Notes: generated by a model from the letters alone, not told the origin. A DNA stretch of 64,000 nt from Streptomyces sp. CC0208 (GCF_003443735.1 NZ_CP031969.1:3906001-3970000); one strand, 5' to 3'; positions 1 through 10,426 are shown, numbered from the stretch's first letter. Numbers and translations are program-made.

Positions 1-101
1 ACCTCGCTGCGCACCTCGAAGTCCAGCTTCTCGGTGAAGAAGGCCTTGGTGCGTTGCTGGTCGAAGGTCCATACGGTGGCGATGCCCAGTCCCTGGATCA
101 T
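1..101 (-). CDS. VOC/glyoxalase-family protein, N-terminal fragment
   Basis: Only the first 33 codons are present; the gene runs off the left edge. The reading MIQGLGIATVWTFDQQ, followed by KAFFTEKLDFEVRSE, is the typical first beta strand and helix of a vicinal-oxygen-chelate domain (a ligand-proximal strand, then 'A..FY.ekLGFEvr'). The ATG overlaps the stop of the upstream AraC-type gene in an ATGA, so the two are probably translationally coupled. Substrate cannot be inferred; many such actinobacterial pairs are an AraC regulator plus a bleomycin-resistance/glyoxalase-like protein. Confidence 0.7.
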   Translation of the reverse strand, partial: MIQGLGIATVWTFDQQRTKAFFTEKLDFEVRSE

Positions 102-592
102 GGTTCCGCTCTCCTGTCGTCCCGGGGTTCCTGCTTGTCACCGTAGGCAGCGGCGGGGCCGGGACGCTTCTTCGAAGTTGCGGTCCCTTCGGCGGTTCTC
201 GCGGTGGGGAAGCCGCCGGCCCAGAGCATGGCGTAGCAACCGGGGATCAGGGCGGCACCGCGACCCACGTTCTTGCTGCGGTACTCGCTCGGGGTGAGTC
301 CGGTCCGCGCCTTGAAGCGGGCGGAGAAGGTGCCGAGGCTGCTGAAGCCGACCAGGTGGCAGATCTCGGTGACGCTCAGATCGGCTGCCCGCAGCATTTC
401 CTCGGCCCGCTCGATCCGCCGGTGCGTGAGGTACTGCCCGGGGGTCTCGCCGTACGCCTCCTTGAAGGCGCGGAGGAAGTGGTACCGCGAGTACCCGGCA
501 TGCGCGGCGACGGCGCCGAGGTCCAGCCCCGGGTCGGCCCAGTCCCGGTCCATGGCGTCCTTGGCCAGCCTGATCTGCCGCACTTTGTCCAT
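98..592 (-). CDS. AraC-family transcriptional regulator
   Basis: 164 aa if it starts at MDKVRQIRLAKDAMD. An upstream in-frame ATG at 694 would add a Gly/Glu-rich tail that looks non-coding and runs towards the terminator. Residues about 5-105 form the double helix-turn-helix AraC DNA-binding domain (GAVAAHAGYSRYHFLRAFK, then VTEICHLVGFSSLGTFSARF, then GLTPSEYR). No separate ligand domain precedes it, so it is a DNA-binding domain plus a short C-terminal tail, a layout common in Streptomyces. The 3' end overlaps the VOC gene by 4 bp, which suggests it controls its own operon. Confidence 0.85.
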   Translation of the reverse strand: MDKVRQIRLAKDAMDRDWADPGLDLGAVAAHAGYSRYHFLRAFKEAYGETPGQYLTHRRIERAEEMLRAADLSVTEICHLVGFSSLGTFSARFKARTGLTPSEYRSKNVGRGAALIPGCYAMLWAGGFPTARTAEGTATSKKRPGPAAAYGDKQEPRDDRRAEP

Positions 593-671
593 GGGCCGAT
601 GGTGACATGCGGCACTGACATCGACACCGCCCTCGACACCGCCCTCGCGACCGCCCTCGTGCGCGCACGAA

Positions 672-711
672 GAAGGCCCCCCGGGGGCGGACACCGGTCC
701 GGGGGGCCTTC
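672..711 (-). terminator. Intrinsic terminator of the MFS gene
   Basis: A perfect 13-bp inverted repeat (GAAGGCCCCCCGG at 672-684 with its complement at 699-711) and a 14-nt loop lie 26 bp beyond the MFS stop. There is no T-tract on the minus strand, as is common in Streptomyces. It separates the MFS transcript from the AraC gene. Confidence 0.75.
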
Positions 712-736
712 GGTTCGGGTCGGGACCCGGTTCTGA

Positions 737-2302
737 TCAGACCTCGACGAGCGGAGCCGGCGCCGCGTCGTCCGCAGACTTCTGGGGCCCCGCGCCCTTG
801 AGCGGCACCTCCTTGACGAACACCGCCGCCACCAGCGCGACCACGGCGACGATCGAGCCGAGCAGGAACGCCGAGTGCGTGCCCGCCGACACCGCGACCT
901 GGTACGCCTCGCGCACCGCGTCGGGCAGCTTCTCCAGGCTCTTCGCGTCCAGCTGCGCCGACTGCTCGGTCACCTTGGAGCCCAGAGCCCCGCCCCGCTC
1001 GGCCATGACGTCCTGGACCCGGTGGTTGAACAACGCGCCCATGATGGCGACACCGAAGGAGGAGCCGAGCGTACGGAACAGGGTGGTGGAGGAGGACGCG
1101 ACGCCCATGTCCTTCATCTCGACGCTGTTCTGCGCGACCAGCATGGTGATCTGCATCAGGCAGCCCATGCCGAGACCGACCACGGCCATGAAGACACCGG
1201 AGGTGAGCCGCGAGGTCCCGGTGTCCATCGTCGACAGCAGGTACAGCCCGACGATCATCAGGGCGCTGCCGAGGACCGGGAAGACGTAGTACCGCCCGCT
1301 GTTGGTGGTGATCCGGCCCGCGACCATCGAGGTCACCAGCATCGCGCCGAGCATCGGCAGGAGCAGCAGCCCGGAGTTGGTCGCGGAGGCGCCCTGCACG
1401 GACTGCTGGTACAGCGGCAGGAAGAGGGTGGCGCCGAACATCACGAAGCCGGTGATGAAGCCGATGATCGACATCAGCGTGAAGTTGCGGCTGCGGAAGA
1501 TGTGCAGCGGGACCACCGGCTCGGTCGCCTTGGTCTGCCAGAACACGAACCCGACGAGCGCGGCCACGCCGATGCCGATCAGCTCCATGATCCGCGCGGA
1601 GGTCCAGGCGTACTCCGTGCCGCCCCAGGTGGTCACCAGCACGATGGAGGTGATGCCCACGGTCAGCAGGGCGGCGCCCAGGTAGTCGATGCGGGCCTGT
1701 GCGCGCTTCTTCGGCAGGTGCAGCACCGCGCTGATCAGGCCGAGCGAGACGACACCGAGCGGCAGGTTGATGTAGAAGGACCAGCGCCAGCCCCAGTTGT
1801 CGGTGATGGTGCCGCCGACCAGCGGTCCGCCGATCATCGCGAGCGCCATGACGCCGGCCATCATGCCCTGGTACTTGCCGCGCTCCCGCGGCGGGATCAG
1901 GTCGCCGATGATCGCCATGACGCCGACCATCAGACCGCCGGCGCCGAGGCCCTGCACGGCCCGGAAGCCGATCAGCTGCCCCATGTCCTGGGCCATGCCG
2001 CTGAGCGCGGAGCCGATCAGGAAGAGCACGATCGAGCTCATGAAGACGCCCTTGCGGCCGTACATGTCGCCGAGCTTGCCCCAGAGCGGGGTGGCGGCCG
2101 CGGTGGCCAGCGTGTAGGCCGTCACGACCCACGAAAGGTGTTCGAGCCCGCCGAGCTCGCCCACGATCGTCGGCATCGCGGTGCCCACGATCATGTTGTC
2201 GAGCATCGCGAGCATCATGGTGATCATCAGCGCGAGCAGGACGACCCGCACGCTGCGCTGTTTCTTGTCCGGCTCCGTCTCGACCGTCTGTGTGTCCGCC
2301 AT
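737..2302 (-). CDS. MFS multidrug exporter, DHA2 (EmrB/QacA) type
   Basis: 521 aa starting at MADTQTVETEPDKK. A GGGGAG ribosome site lies 8 nt before this ATG; the alternative GTG at 2311 would overlap it. Fourteen hydrophobic segments are visible. Family motifs include LDNMIVGTAMPTI in TM1 and GKLGDMYGRKGVF (motif A) after TM2. The cytoplasmic C-terminus is charged and the loop near residue 430-470 is extended, as in QacA/EmrB proton-driven drug pumps. It is divergent from a TetR gene across a strong dyad operator, so it is most likely a repressed exporter induced by its substrate, which is unknown. Confidence 0.9.
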   Translation of the reverse strand: MADTQTVETEPDKKQRSVRVVLLALMITMMLAMLDNMIVGTAMPTIVGELGGLEHLSWVVTAYTLATAAATPLWGKLGDMYGRKGVFMSSIVLFLIGSALSGMAQDMGQLIGFRAVQGLGAGGLMVGVMAIIGDLIPPRERGKYQGMMAGVMALAMIGGPLVGGTITDNWGWRWSFYINLPLGVVSLGLISAVLHLPKKRAQARIDYLGAALLTVGITSIVLVTTWGGTEYAWTSARIMELIGIGVAALVGFVFWQTKATEPVVPLHIFRSRNFTLMSIIGFITGFVMFGATLFLPLYQQSVQGASATNSGLLLLPMLGAMLVTSMVAGRITTNSGRYYVFPVLGSALMIVGLYLLSTMDTGTSRLTSGVFMAVVGLGMGCLMQITMLVAQNSVEMKDMGVASSSTTLFRTLGSSFGVAIMGALFNHRVQDVMAERGGALGSKVTEQSAQLDAKSLEKLPDAVREAYQVAVSAGTHSAFLLGSIVAVVALVAAVFVKEVPLKGAGPQKSADDAAPAPLVEV

Positions 2303-2346
2303 CGTTCCCACTCCCCTGAGATCCCGCGGTACTGCCCCGCCGGGGC

Positions 2347-2418
2347 ACTTACTTGCCGCCCGGCTAGTTGTCTACACTGGGGAAGGTAGACGCGTAACTA
2401 GCCGGGCGTCAAGTAAGT
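2347..2418. promoter_or_regulatory. Divergent promoter region with paired TetR operators
   Basis: Two 23-bp arms, 2347-2369 and 2396-2418, are inverted copies of each other with one mismatch (core CGCCCGGCTAGTT). The inner GTCTAC/GTAGAC halves extend the dyad. A minus-strand promoter TTACGC-17-TAGACA (2369-2397) and a plus-strand TACTTG-17-TACACT (2350-2378) fit inside it. A TetR dimer on each arm would block both genes. The promoter calls are pattern-based. Confidence 0.7.
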
Positions 2419-2444
2419 TTTATGGGAAGCCGAGGAGCAAGAGG

Positions 2445-3041
2445 ATGGGCGGCACCATGGACGTCACGAAGCAGCAGCGGCGCGGCAACACGCGCCAGCG
2501 CATCCAGGACGTGGCCCTCGAACTCTTCGCGGAGCAGGGGTACGAGAAGACGTCCCTGCGAGAGATCGCCGAGCACCTGGATGTCACCAAGGCGGCGCTG
2601 TACTACCACTTCAAGACCAAGGAAGAGATCCTCGTCAGCATCTTCGACGACCTGACGCAGCCGATCCTCGACCTGATCGAGTGGGGCAGGAAGCAGCCGC
2701 ACACGCTGGAGACCAAGCAGGAGATCGTACGGCGCTACAGCGCGACACTCGCCGGCGCGACGCCGCTGTTCCGCTTCATGCAGGAGAACCAGGCGGCGGT
2801 CCGCGAACTGCGCGTCGGCGAGACCTTCAAGGAGCGCATGCAGGGGCTGCGCGAGATCATCGTCGACCCCGAGGCGGACCTGACCGACCAGGTCCGCTGC
2901 GTCAGCGCGATCTTCACCCTGCACGCCGGGATGTTCTTCCTCCAGGACATCGCCGGTGACCCGGAGGCCAAGCGCAAGGCGGTCCTGGAGGTCGCGACGG
3001 AGCTGGTCACCCGCGCGCACCGGGGCGGCGCGGACGCCTGA
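2445..3041 (+). CDS. TetR-family repressor
   Basis: 198 aa. The start at MGGTMDVTKQQRRG has GAGGAG 7 nt upstream. Residues about 12-60 are the TetR N-domain (RQRIQDVALELFAEQGYEKT, then LREIAEHLDVTKAALYYHF), including the typical recognition helix ending in YYHF. The remainder is an all-helical ligand-binding domain of ordinary length. Its position opposite an MFS exporter, with a long shared dyad between them, makes it the likely local repressor of both genes. The stop codon forms the first base triplet of a 17-bp tandem array. Confidence 0.9.
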   Translation: MGGTMDVTKQQRRGNTRQRIQDVALELFAEQGYEKTSLREIAEHLDVTKAALYYHFKTKEEILVSIFDDLTQPILDLIEWGRKQPHTLETKQEIVRRYSATLAGATPLFRFMQENQAAVRELRVGETFKERMQGLREIIVDPEADLTDQVRCVSAIFTLHAGMFFLQDIAGDPEAKRKAVLEVATELVTRAHRGGADA

Positions 3042-3106
3042 CGCCGGTAAGGCCTTGACGCCGGTCAGACCTTGACGCCGGTCAGACCTTGACGCCGGTC
3101 AGGCCT
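3039..3106. repeat. 17-bp tandem array between convergent genes
   Basis: Four consecutive 17-bp units, TGACGCCGGT(c/a)AG(a/g)CCT, fill the gap between the tetR stop and the M23 peptidase stop (3108). The sequence resembles the complement of the peptidase's last codons and stop (GVKV-stop), as if the stop region had been duplicated in tandem. Confidence 0.85.
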
Positions 3107-3107
3107 T

Positions 3108-3656
3108 TCAGACCTTGACGCCCTTGGCGCGCAGGAACGCGACCGGGTCGATGGCCGAGCCGTAGTTCGCCGTCGTGCGGATCTCGAAGTGCAGGTGCGG
3201 GCCACTGGAGTTGCCGGTGTTGCCGGACAGGGCTATGCGCTGACCGGTCTTGACGACCTGGCCGACCTTGACCTTGATCCGGGAGAGGTGGGCGTACTGC
3301 GAGTACGTCTTGTTGCCGTGCTTGATCACGATGGCGTTGCCGTAGGCGGCACCGTCACCGGCACCCCCCGAGCCGGCCTTCACGACGGTCCCGCCGTGCG
3401 CGGCGACGACCTTCGTGCCGCTCGGCACCGCGAAGTCCTGCCCGCTGTGGGTGGACTGCCACATGCCCCCGGCCTGCGCGTAGCTGGCGCTGAGCGTGTA
3501 CTTCTTCACCGGGTCGACCCAGGACGCCGAGGAGGACGCGGCGGAGGCGACTCCGGCCCCCAGTACGGCCGACGCGCCGACGGACACGGCCACGACGGCC
3601 ACACGGGTGCGCAGCAGGGACGTACGGGAAGAGCGGTGGGAGACGCGCTGGAACAT
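3108..3656 (-). CDS. Secreted M23 metallopeptidase (peptidoglycan endopeptidase)
   Basis: 182 aa with the start at MFQRVSHRSS, chosen because GAGG sits 6 nt before this ATG; an ATG four codons earlier lacks a ribosome site. The N-terminus is a signal peptide: basic, then hydrophobic about residues 18-38, with cleavage near AGVASA-AS. The LytM domain occupies about 60-175 with all zinc and catalytic residues: H70-x3-D74, H123 (YAHLS) and H154-L-H156. No LysM or other cell-wall anchor is seen, so it is a minimal secreted enzyme. It is divergent from the HAD phosphatase across a leader with a strong hairpin. Confidence 0.9.
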   Translation of the reverse strand: MFQRVSHRSSRTSLLRTRVAVVAVSVGASAVLGAGVASAASSSASWVDPVKKYTLSASYAQAGGMWQSTHSGQDFAVPSGTKVVAAHGGTVVKAGSGGAGDGAAYGNAIVIKHGNKTYSQYAHLSRIKVKVGQVVKTGQRIALSGNTGNSSGPHLHFEIRTTANYGSAIDPVAFLRAKGVKV

Positions 3657-3759
3657 TCGGAACCTCATGAAGCCGGGGACAGGAGAACCAACCCGGCGCA
3701 TGACGGCGGCCGGTTGGCGCATCCCTTGGTAACCCGGAGGGCCGAATACGCCCAAACAA

Positions 3760-3787
3760 CCCATCTACGACGGAACGTAGTAATGGG
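3760..3787. promoter_or_regulatory. Hairpin/dyad upstream of the M23 gene
   Basis: CCCATCTACG at 3760-3769 pairs with CGTAG (3776-3780) and ATGGG (3783-3787), leaving a 6-nt loop and a 2-nt bulge. It lies about 105 bp before the peptidase start, in the 380-bp gap between two secreted-protein genes. It could be an operator or part of a leader RNA. I do not see the c-di-AMP (ydaO) riboswitch consensus that controls other Streptomyces wall hydrolases. Confidence 0.45.
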
Positions 3788-4035
3788 TAAGAACGGACGA
3801 CCGAGAAGTCCATTTCCCTCCCGGAATCACCCCTTGAATCCCCCCACTATTCCGCCTAGTAATGGACAAATCGCCTGTGCGGCAAGTCACCGGCGGCCCT
3901 CAGGGAAAGTCCCGTCATGTGACGCACGTCTCTGGCGACTTACCGCCCAGTAACCCTACGGTTCCCCTCGCGCCACCCTCGCCACCGAACATGCACCAGA
4001 CAACGGCATACGGACGTGAGAGGACCCCCACGAAC

Positions 4036-4677
4036 ATGAGAATCCGACGCCCCTGGGCGCGCCGCACCGCCGTAACCACCGTCTCCGCAGCCGCACTCGT
4101 CGCCCTGGCCATCCCCGCCGAGGCCGCGACGACCACCGCGAGCACCGCGAGCACCTCCACGACCGCCACCGCCGCGGCCGAAGACGTCGACTACGCCACC
4201 TGGCAGACCGACTGCCAGGCCGTGATGAACCAGGCCCTGCCCTACCTCAAGACGCGTATCGCCGCCCCCCGGCCCGGCGAGAAGCAGGCGGTCGTCCTCG
4301 ACATCGACAACACGGCCCTGGAGACGGACTTCGGCTTCAGCTACCCCCAGCCGGCCAACAAGCCCGTCCTGGAGGTCGCGAAGTACGCCCAACAGCACGG
4401 CGTTTCCCTGTTCTTCGTGACCGCCCGCCCCGGCATCATCGCCTCGGTGACCGACTACAACCTCAAGCACGTCGGCTACCAGGTGGGCGGCCTCTACGTC
4501 CGTGGCTTCGTCGACCTCTTCAAGGACGTCGCCGCCTACAAGACCGCCCAGCGCGTCGACATCGAGAACAAGGGCTACACGATCATCGCGAACATCGGCA
4601 ACAGCGCCACCGACCTGTCGGGCGGCCATGCCGAGAAGACCTTCAAACTCCCGGACTACGACGGCCAGTTGTCCTGA
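4036..4677 (+). CDS. Secreted HAD-superfamily acid phosphatase
   Basis: 213 aa. It starts at MRIRRPWARRTAV, giving a twin-arginine-like, Ala-rich signal peptide (cleavage about residue 30, AEA-AT) and then a Ser/Thr-rich linker. The HAD class B-like acid phosphatase domain follows: motif I VLDIDNTAL (nucleophile D89, acid/base D91), a threonine in FVTARP as motif II, and a late NIGNSATDL acidic motif. A 295-bp stretch to the clpC terminator follows and holds no gene I can support. Function as a non-specific phosphohydrolase outside the cell is inferred from family and signal. Confidence 0.85.
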   Translation: MRIRRPWARRTAVTTVSAAALVALAIPAEAATTTASTASTSTTATAAAEDVDYATWQTDCQAVMNQALPYLKTRIAAPRPGEKQAVVLDIDNTALETDFGFSYPQPANKPVLEVAKYAQQHGVSLFFVTARPGIIASVTDYNLKHVGYQVGGLYVRGFVDLFKDVAAYKTAQRVDIENKGYTIIANIGNSATDLSGGHAEKTFKLPDYDGQLS

Positions 4678-4915
4678 CCTCCGGCCAGGCTTCATCCGCC
4701 GTCGCGCTCACGGCAACGGCGGATGGAACCCCTTCCGGCCGGGCCGGCCGGTCAGCCGACCCCGGCGTCGGCGCCGGCCTGGTCGGCTAAACCCTCGGAC
4801 TCCCCGGGCGGGCCACACTTCCCGGCCGAAGAAGAAGCCGCCGCCATCGCCCCCTCATGCGCCAACTGCCCACCCTGCGCCACACGACGAACTCTTCCGC
4901 GCCGTGGGCACACAA

Positions 4916-4953
4916 AAGGGCCGCTCCAGAACCGTGGTTCCGAAGCGGCCCTT
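4916..4953 (-). terminator. Terminator of clpC
   Basis: A 10-bp stem AAGGGCCGCT (4916-4925) with AGCGGCCCTT (4944-4953) is followed on the minus strand by a TTTTGTG run. It lies 20 bp past the clpC stop, a classic rho-independent arrangement. Confidence 0.85.
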
Positions 4954-4972
4954 CAACGCATCGCCCTGAGGC

Positions 4973-7498
<2,526 letters not shown>

Positions 7499-7643
7499 CG
7501 TTAATCGCTCCTCAGAGCGGTCAGGCAGTGGGGGGAACTTCCCCTCCCTGTCCTTCCGCAGCTTAGTCCCGCAAGCGGGGACCGCTCATTCCAACTGCCG
7601 ACACCGTCGATGGCCTCCTGACCCCGAACGCCGACATCTGCTC

Positions 7644-7671
7644 CAACCCGATGGTGCGAGACGATGTTCCC
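7644..7671 (-). promoter_or_regulatory. Sigma-R-type promoter of clpC
   Basis: On the minus strand GGGAAC (7666-7671) is followed after exactly 18 nt by GTTG (7644-7647). The published sigma-R pattern for Streptomyces is GGAAT-N18-GTT; the last base of the -35 differs here. It would start a transcript with a leader of about 140 nt. Sigma-R control of Clp genes under disulfide stress is known in S. coelicolor. Confidence 0.65.
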
Positions 7672-7699
7672 GCAGGCCAGGCAGTTACCCCAGTCGCCA

Positions 7700-7716
7700 G
7701 TACGCCGATGGCGAAC
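7700..7716. promoter_or_regulatory. ClgR operator upstream of clpC
   Basis: GTTCGC-CATCG-GCG-TAC, read on the minus strand, matches the ClgR box (GTTCGC-N5-GCG) described before Streptomyces clpP1, clpC and lon. It lies just upstream of the sigma-R-like promoter, the position expected for an activator. Confidence 0.7.
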
Positions 7717-7929
7717 GTGAGACGGCCTTTCCCTGCGTGTCGCCCCCTCCCACTAGGGATGTCTTACCCGCTCGGACCGACAGTCCATGCCGTACGCCCC
7801 CCGTCCCTCCGCTACGGGCGAACAACCTTGTGCCACCCCGCACCTCCGCACGCCCCCTCTTCGGACACTCTTCGCACACGCAGGCACACCCAGCGTAACT
7901 CTCGCGCCTTTCCGGCGGTTGCACTTGGC

Positions 7930-8724
7930 ATGGTCGCCAGCCGCCCCTCTCTCACCACTGATCTCACCGTGGTCCCGCTCCCCCGTCGGCCGCTGGAACG
8001 GGCCGCTTTCGGCGACGATCCGGTCCGTCGCTGGTACGAGAACGAACTGGGCTGGCCCACGGTGCCCGCGAGCGCCCCTGAATCTCCCGTACGACTGCGC
8101 CTGGGGCTTCGTTTCGACGTCCTGGACGTGCCGGCCGAGGCGGGACGCGTGGCCCTGCGCCACCTCGCCGAGGCCTCTCCGGTGGCGCTGTGGGGCGACC
8201 GGATGCTGCTCCTGGTGGCGGCGGGCAGCGCGGAGGAGCTGCCGGGCCTGCTGGACTGGCTGGAGTGGGGCACGCTGGCGCTCGACCTGCGGATGGTGGG
8301 GACGGGCGGCGAGATGCAGGCACCGTGTCCGCCGGAGCCCGGGGTGGGCCGGCTCACGGAGCTCTCGTCGGGACGGTCCGGGAGTCCGGTGTCCGGCGAG
8401 GACCCGTCCCGTGTCCTGCCGTCACTCCCGGAACCGGGCGGGCTCATGCCCCGGCCGTCGCGGAAAGAGCTGGAAGCGGCGAAAGAGCCGCAGGAGACGA
8501 GCCGGGCCGGCGGAAGCCGGCGACCTCTCGTCCTGGGCCGCCCGGGCGCCCTGCAGGGGGCCGCCGTGTGGGTGCGGCCCCCCGAGCCTGGGTGCGAGGT
8601 CGAGGCCTCGCTGCCGACGGTGTCGGCCCTGAGGGGCGGTGGGGGCGCCCCCGATCTCGTACGCGTCGTGAACACGGTGGCCACACAGTGCCACCGGCTG
8701 CGGCTGCGGTGCGCTCGGCCATAA
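7930..8724 (+). CDS. Conserved Streptomyces protein of unknown function (between clpC and lsr2)
   Basis: 264 aa if it starts at MVASRPSLTTDL. The frame is open upstream to 7651 but that part would cross the clpC promoter. No good ribosome site marks the start, so it is uncertain. Residues 1-115 (LERAAFGDDPVRRWYENELGWP, then LGLRFDVLDVP and WGDRMLLLVAAGS) resemble the N-terminal fold of bifunctional primase/polymerase-like proteins that are common in Streptomyces. The middle, about 120-200, is Ser/Pro/Arg-rich and probably disordered. The C-terminus (VWVRPPEPGCEVEASLP) returns to ordered sequence. No catalytic motif is recognised. The 431 bp before it hold the clpC regulatory sites. Confidence 0.7.
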   Translation: MVASRPSLTTDLTVVPLPRRPLERAAFGDDPVRRWYENELGWPTVPASAPESPVRLRLGLRFDVLDVPAEAGRVALRHLAEASPVALWGDRMLLLVAAGSAEELPGLLDWLEWGTLALDLRMVGTGGEMQAPCPPEPGVGRLTELSSGRSGSPVSGEDPSRVLPSLPEPGGLMPRPSRKELEAAKEPQETSRAGGSRRPLVLGRPGALQGAAVWVRPPEPGCEVEASLPTVSALRGGGGAPDLVRVVNTVATQCHRLRLRCARP

Positions 8725-8771
8725 GCCGTCGCGGCCCGGCCTTCGTGGACCCGGCCTTGGCGGACCCTCGA

Positions 8772-9107
8772 TCAGGCGTTGGCCTTCTCGTAAGCCTCGC
8801 GAATGCTCGCCGGAACACGGCCGCGGTCATTGACCTCGTAACCGTTCTCCTTCGCCCAGGCGCGAATCTGAGCGGTGTCCTGGCTGCCACCGGAAGCGGC
8901 CCGCGTCTTTCCGCGCCCACCCGAAGCACGGCCTCCGGTACGGCGACCGCCCTTCACGTAGGGGTCGAGAAGGCCACGGAGCTTGTCCGCATTGGCAGTC
9001 GTGAGATCGATCTCGTACGTCTTGCCGTCCAACGCGAACGTGACGGTCTCGTCCGCCTCGCCGCCGTCGATGTCATCGACAAGAAGGACCTGAACCTTCT
9101 GTGCCAC
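8772..9107 (-). CDS. lsr2: Lsr2 nucleoid-associated xenogeneic silencer
   Basis: 111 aa. The start is GTG (VAQKVQVLLVDDIDG), with AAAGGAAA 5 nt upstream; an ATG at 9122 overlaps the ribosome site. The N-terminal half is the dimerisation/oligomerisation domain. After a flexible Gly/Arg linker, the C-terminal domain has the AT-hook-like RGR: 'NDRGRVPASI' grips AT-rich minor groove. It silences AT-rich and foreign DNA in actinobacteria. Streptomyces usually carries a second paralogue (lsrL) elsewhere. Confidence 0.96.
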   Translation of the reverse strand: MAQKVQVLLVDDIDGGEADETVTFALDGKTYEIDLTTANADKLRGLLDPYVKGGRRTGGRASGGRGKTRAASGGSQDTAQIRAWAKENGYEVNDRGRVPASIREAYEKANA

Positions 9108-9173
9108 CGGATTTCCTTTCATCCAATACTTGAGGGCCGGGGGTCTGCGGCGTCCGCCGTTTCGCCGTCCCCT

Positions 9174-9202
9174 GTTATATGCAGTACTGCACTACGTCGG
9201 AA
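9174..9202 (-). promoter_or_regulatory. Probable lsr2 promoter
   Basis: On the minus strand TTCCGA (9197-9202) and TATAAC (9174-9179) are separated by 17 bp. The spacer contains a perfect GCAGTACTGC palindrome (9181-9190). The TATA-rich patch stands out in a GC-rich background and leaves a leader of about 60 nt. Confidence 0.5.
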
Positions 9203-9329
9203 AGCAAACCGCTTTTGCTGGGAAAACACAAACCCCCGGGAGAGACCGACAGGGGTCGCCCCGTCCGGAAACATGCGCGTTTCGGACATAGGGAACCCGG
9301 GCAGGGCCGAGCGGCAGAATCCCTGGCGA

Positions 9330-9878
9330 TCACAGATGCAGAAGCATCCGGCTGTTGCCCAAGGTGTTCGGTTTCACCCGTTCGAGACCGAGGAACTCTG
9401 CCACGCCTTCGTCATAGGAACGCAGTAGCTCGGCGTAGACATCGGTGTCAACGGGTGTCTCACCGATCTCGACGAAGCCGTGCTTGCCGAAGAAGTCCAC
9501 TTCGAAGGTGAGACAGAAAACGCGACGAACACCGAGCCAGCGGGCCGTCTGCAACAACTTCTCCAGCAACTGATGTCCGACCCCGGCGCCCCTCAGCCCT
9601 GGCTTCACGGCGAGAGTGCGCACTTCCGCGAGGTCTTCCCACATGACATGCAGGGCGCCGAAGCCGACCAGCTCGGCGTTGTCGTCGCGCTCGGCGACCC
9701 AGAACTCCTGGATGTCCTCGTAAAGCGTCACCGTCGCTTTGTCGAGCAGGATGCGGTCGCGGACGTAGGAGTCAAGGAGCCGACGGATGCCGGCGACATC
9801 GCTGGTGCGGGCCCGCCGGACGGTGATGGCTTTTGCGGTGACTTCGGGGTTCTCGGCTGAGGGGCTCTTCGCGGACAT
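9330..9878 (-). CDS. GNAT amino-acid N-acetyltransferase (ArgA-like)
   Basis: 182 aa. A single GNAT domain has the acetyl-CoA loop 'VKPGLRGAGVGHQLLEKLL' (about residues 92-110) and the C-terminal 'LTFEVDFFGKHGFVEI' seen in the short stand-alone N-acetylglutamate synthases of actinobacteria (Rv2747-like). It would make N-acetylglutamate for arginine synthesis. It lies 9 bp downstream of the BlaI-like regulator on the same strand and is probably cotranscribed, which is unusual for an arginine gene. Another amino-acid substrate is possible. Confidence 0.8.
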   Translation of the reverse strand: MSAKSPSAENPEVTAKAITVRRARTSDVAGIRRLLDSYVRDRILLDKATVTLYEDIQEFWVAERDDNAELVGFGALHVMWEDLAEVRTLAVKPGLRGAGVGHQLLEKLLQTARWLGVRRVFCLTFEVDFFGKHGFVEIGETPVDTDVYAELLRSYDEGVAEFLGLERVKPNTLGNSRMLLHL

Positions 9879-9887
9879 GAGCGGACG

Positions 9888-10292
9888 CTATCGCCCGCCG
9901 TCCCGCGATGCCGAGTCGGGGTTCTCCACGGTCGGTCCCCCGACGATCCGTACGGCGTCCTGGAGTGCCTGTCGCTGTTCCTCGCTCATCATCCCGAAGA
10001 AGGCGACGAGAGCGGCGGCGGGGTTGTCGCTCTGGGACCAGGCGTCGTTCATCAGTGCGGCGGCGTAGGCGGCCCGTGTGGAGACCGCCTCATATCGATA
10101 GGCCCGGCCTTCCGCCTCACGACGCACCCAGCCCTTCTGATGGAGATTGTCCAAAACGGTCATCACCGTGGTGTACGCGATGGACCGTTCCTGCCGAAGG
10201 TCTTCCAGGACTTCTCGAACGGTGACCGGGCGGTTCCACTTCCACACCCGCGTCATGACCGCGTCTTCGAGTTCTCCCAATGGGCGAGGCAC
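9888..10292 (-). CDS. BlaI/MecI/CopY-family transcriptional regulator
   Basis: 134 aa, starting at GTG (VPRPLGELEDAVM). Residues about 5-75 form the winged helix of BlaI/MecI repressors (VREVLEDLRQE, then IAYTTVMTVLDNLHQKGWVRRE), and the rest is the dimerisation helix pair. GAGG touches the start codon, too close to work, while a TATTGT -10-like element ends 8 nt upstream, so the mRNA may be leaderless. No BlaR-type sensor protease is nearby; the downstream partner is an acetyltransferase. Confidence 0.85.
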   Translation of the reverse strand: MPRPLGELEDAVMTRVWKWNRPVTVREVLEDLRQERSIAYTTVMTVLDNLHQKGWVRREAEGRAYRYEAVSTRAAYAAALMNDAWSQSDNPAAALVAFFGMMSEEQRQALQDAVRIVGGPTVENPDSASRDGGR

Positions 10293-10360
10293 ACCTCAGC
10301 ACAATAGTGGGAGATCCGGCTATCGGCGTGCGACGGGCCCTTTCAACGCCAAACAGCAAC

Positions 10361-10410
10361 AAAAAGGGCGTACGACTCCGAAAGCGCGGTGGCTCGGAGA
10401 GTCGTACGCC
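10361..10410 (-). terminator. Terminator of the 54-codon membrane gene
   Basis: GGCGTACGACTCCGA (10367-10381) pairs with TCGGAG-AG-TCGTACGCC (10394-10410), with a 2-nt bulge. On the minus strand a TTTTT run (10361-10365) follows. It lies 17 bp after the small ORF stop. Confidence 0.85.
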
Positions 10411-10426
10411 GACGAGGCGCGGCCGG

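Noticed and set aside
138..2348. 736-codon minus-strand frame covering the MFS gene
   Set aside because: Off-frame reading of the MFS and AraC genes; Arg/Gly-rich and without family features.
3657..3860. Possible c-di-AMP (ydaO) riboswitch before the M23 peptidase
   Set aside because: Other Streptomyces wall hydrolases have it, but I cannot find its conserved sequence blocks here.
8190..9428. 412-codon plus ORF spanning lsr2
   Set aside because: Shadow frame over the unknown gene and antisense to lsr2.
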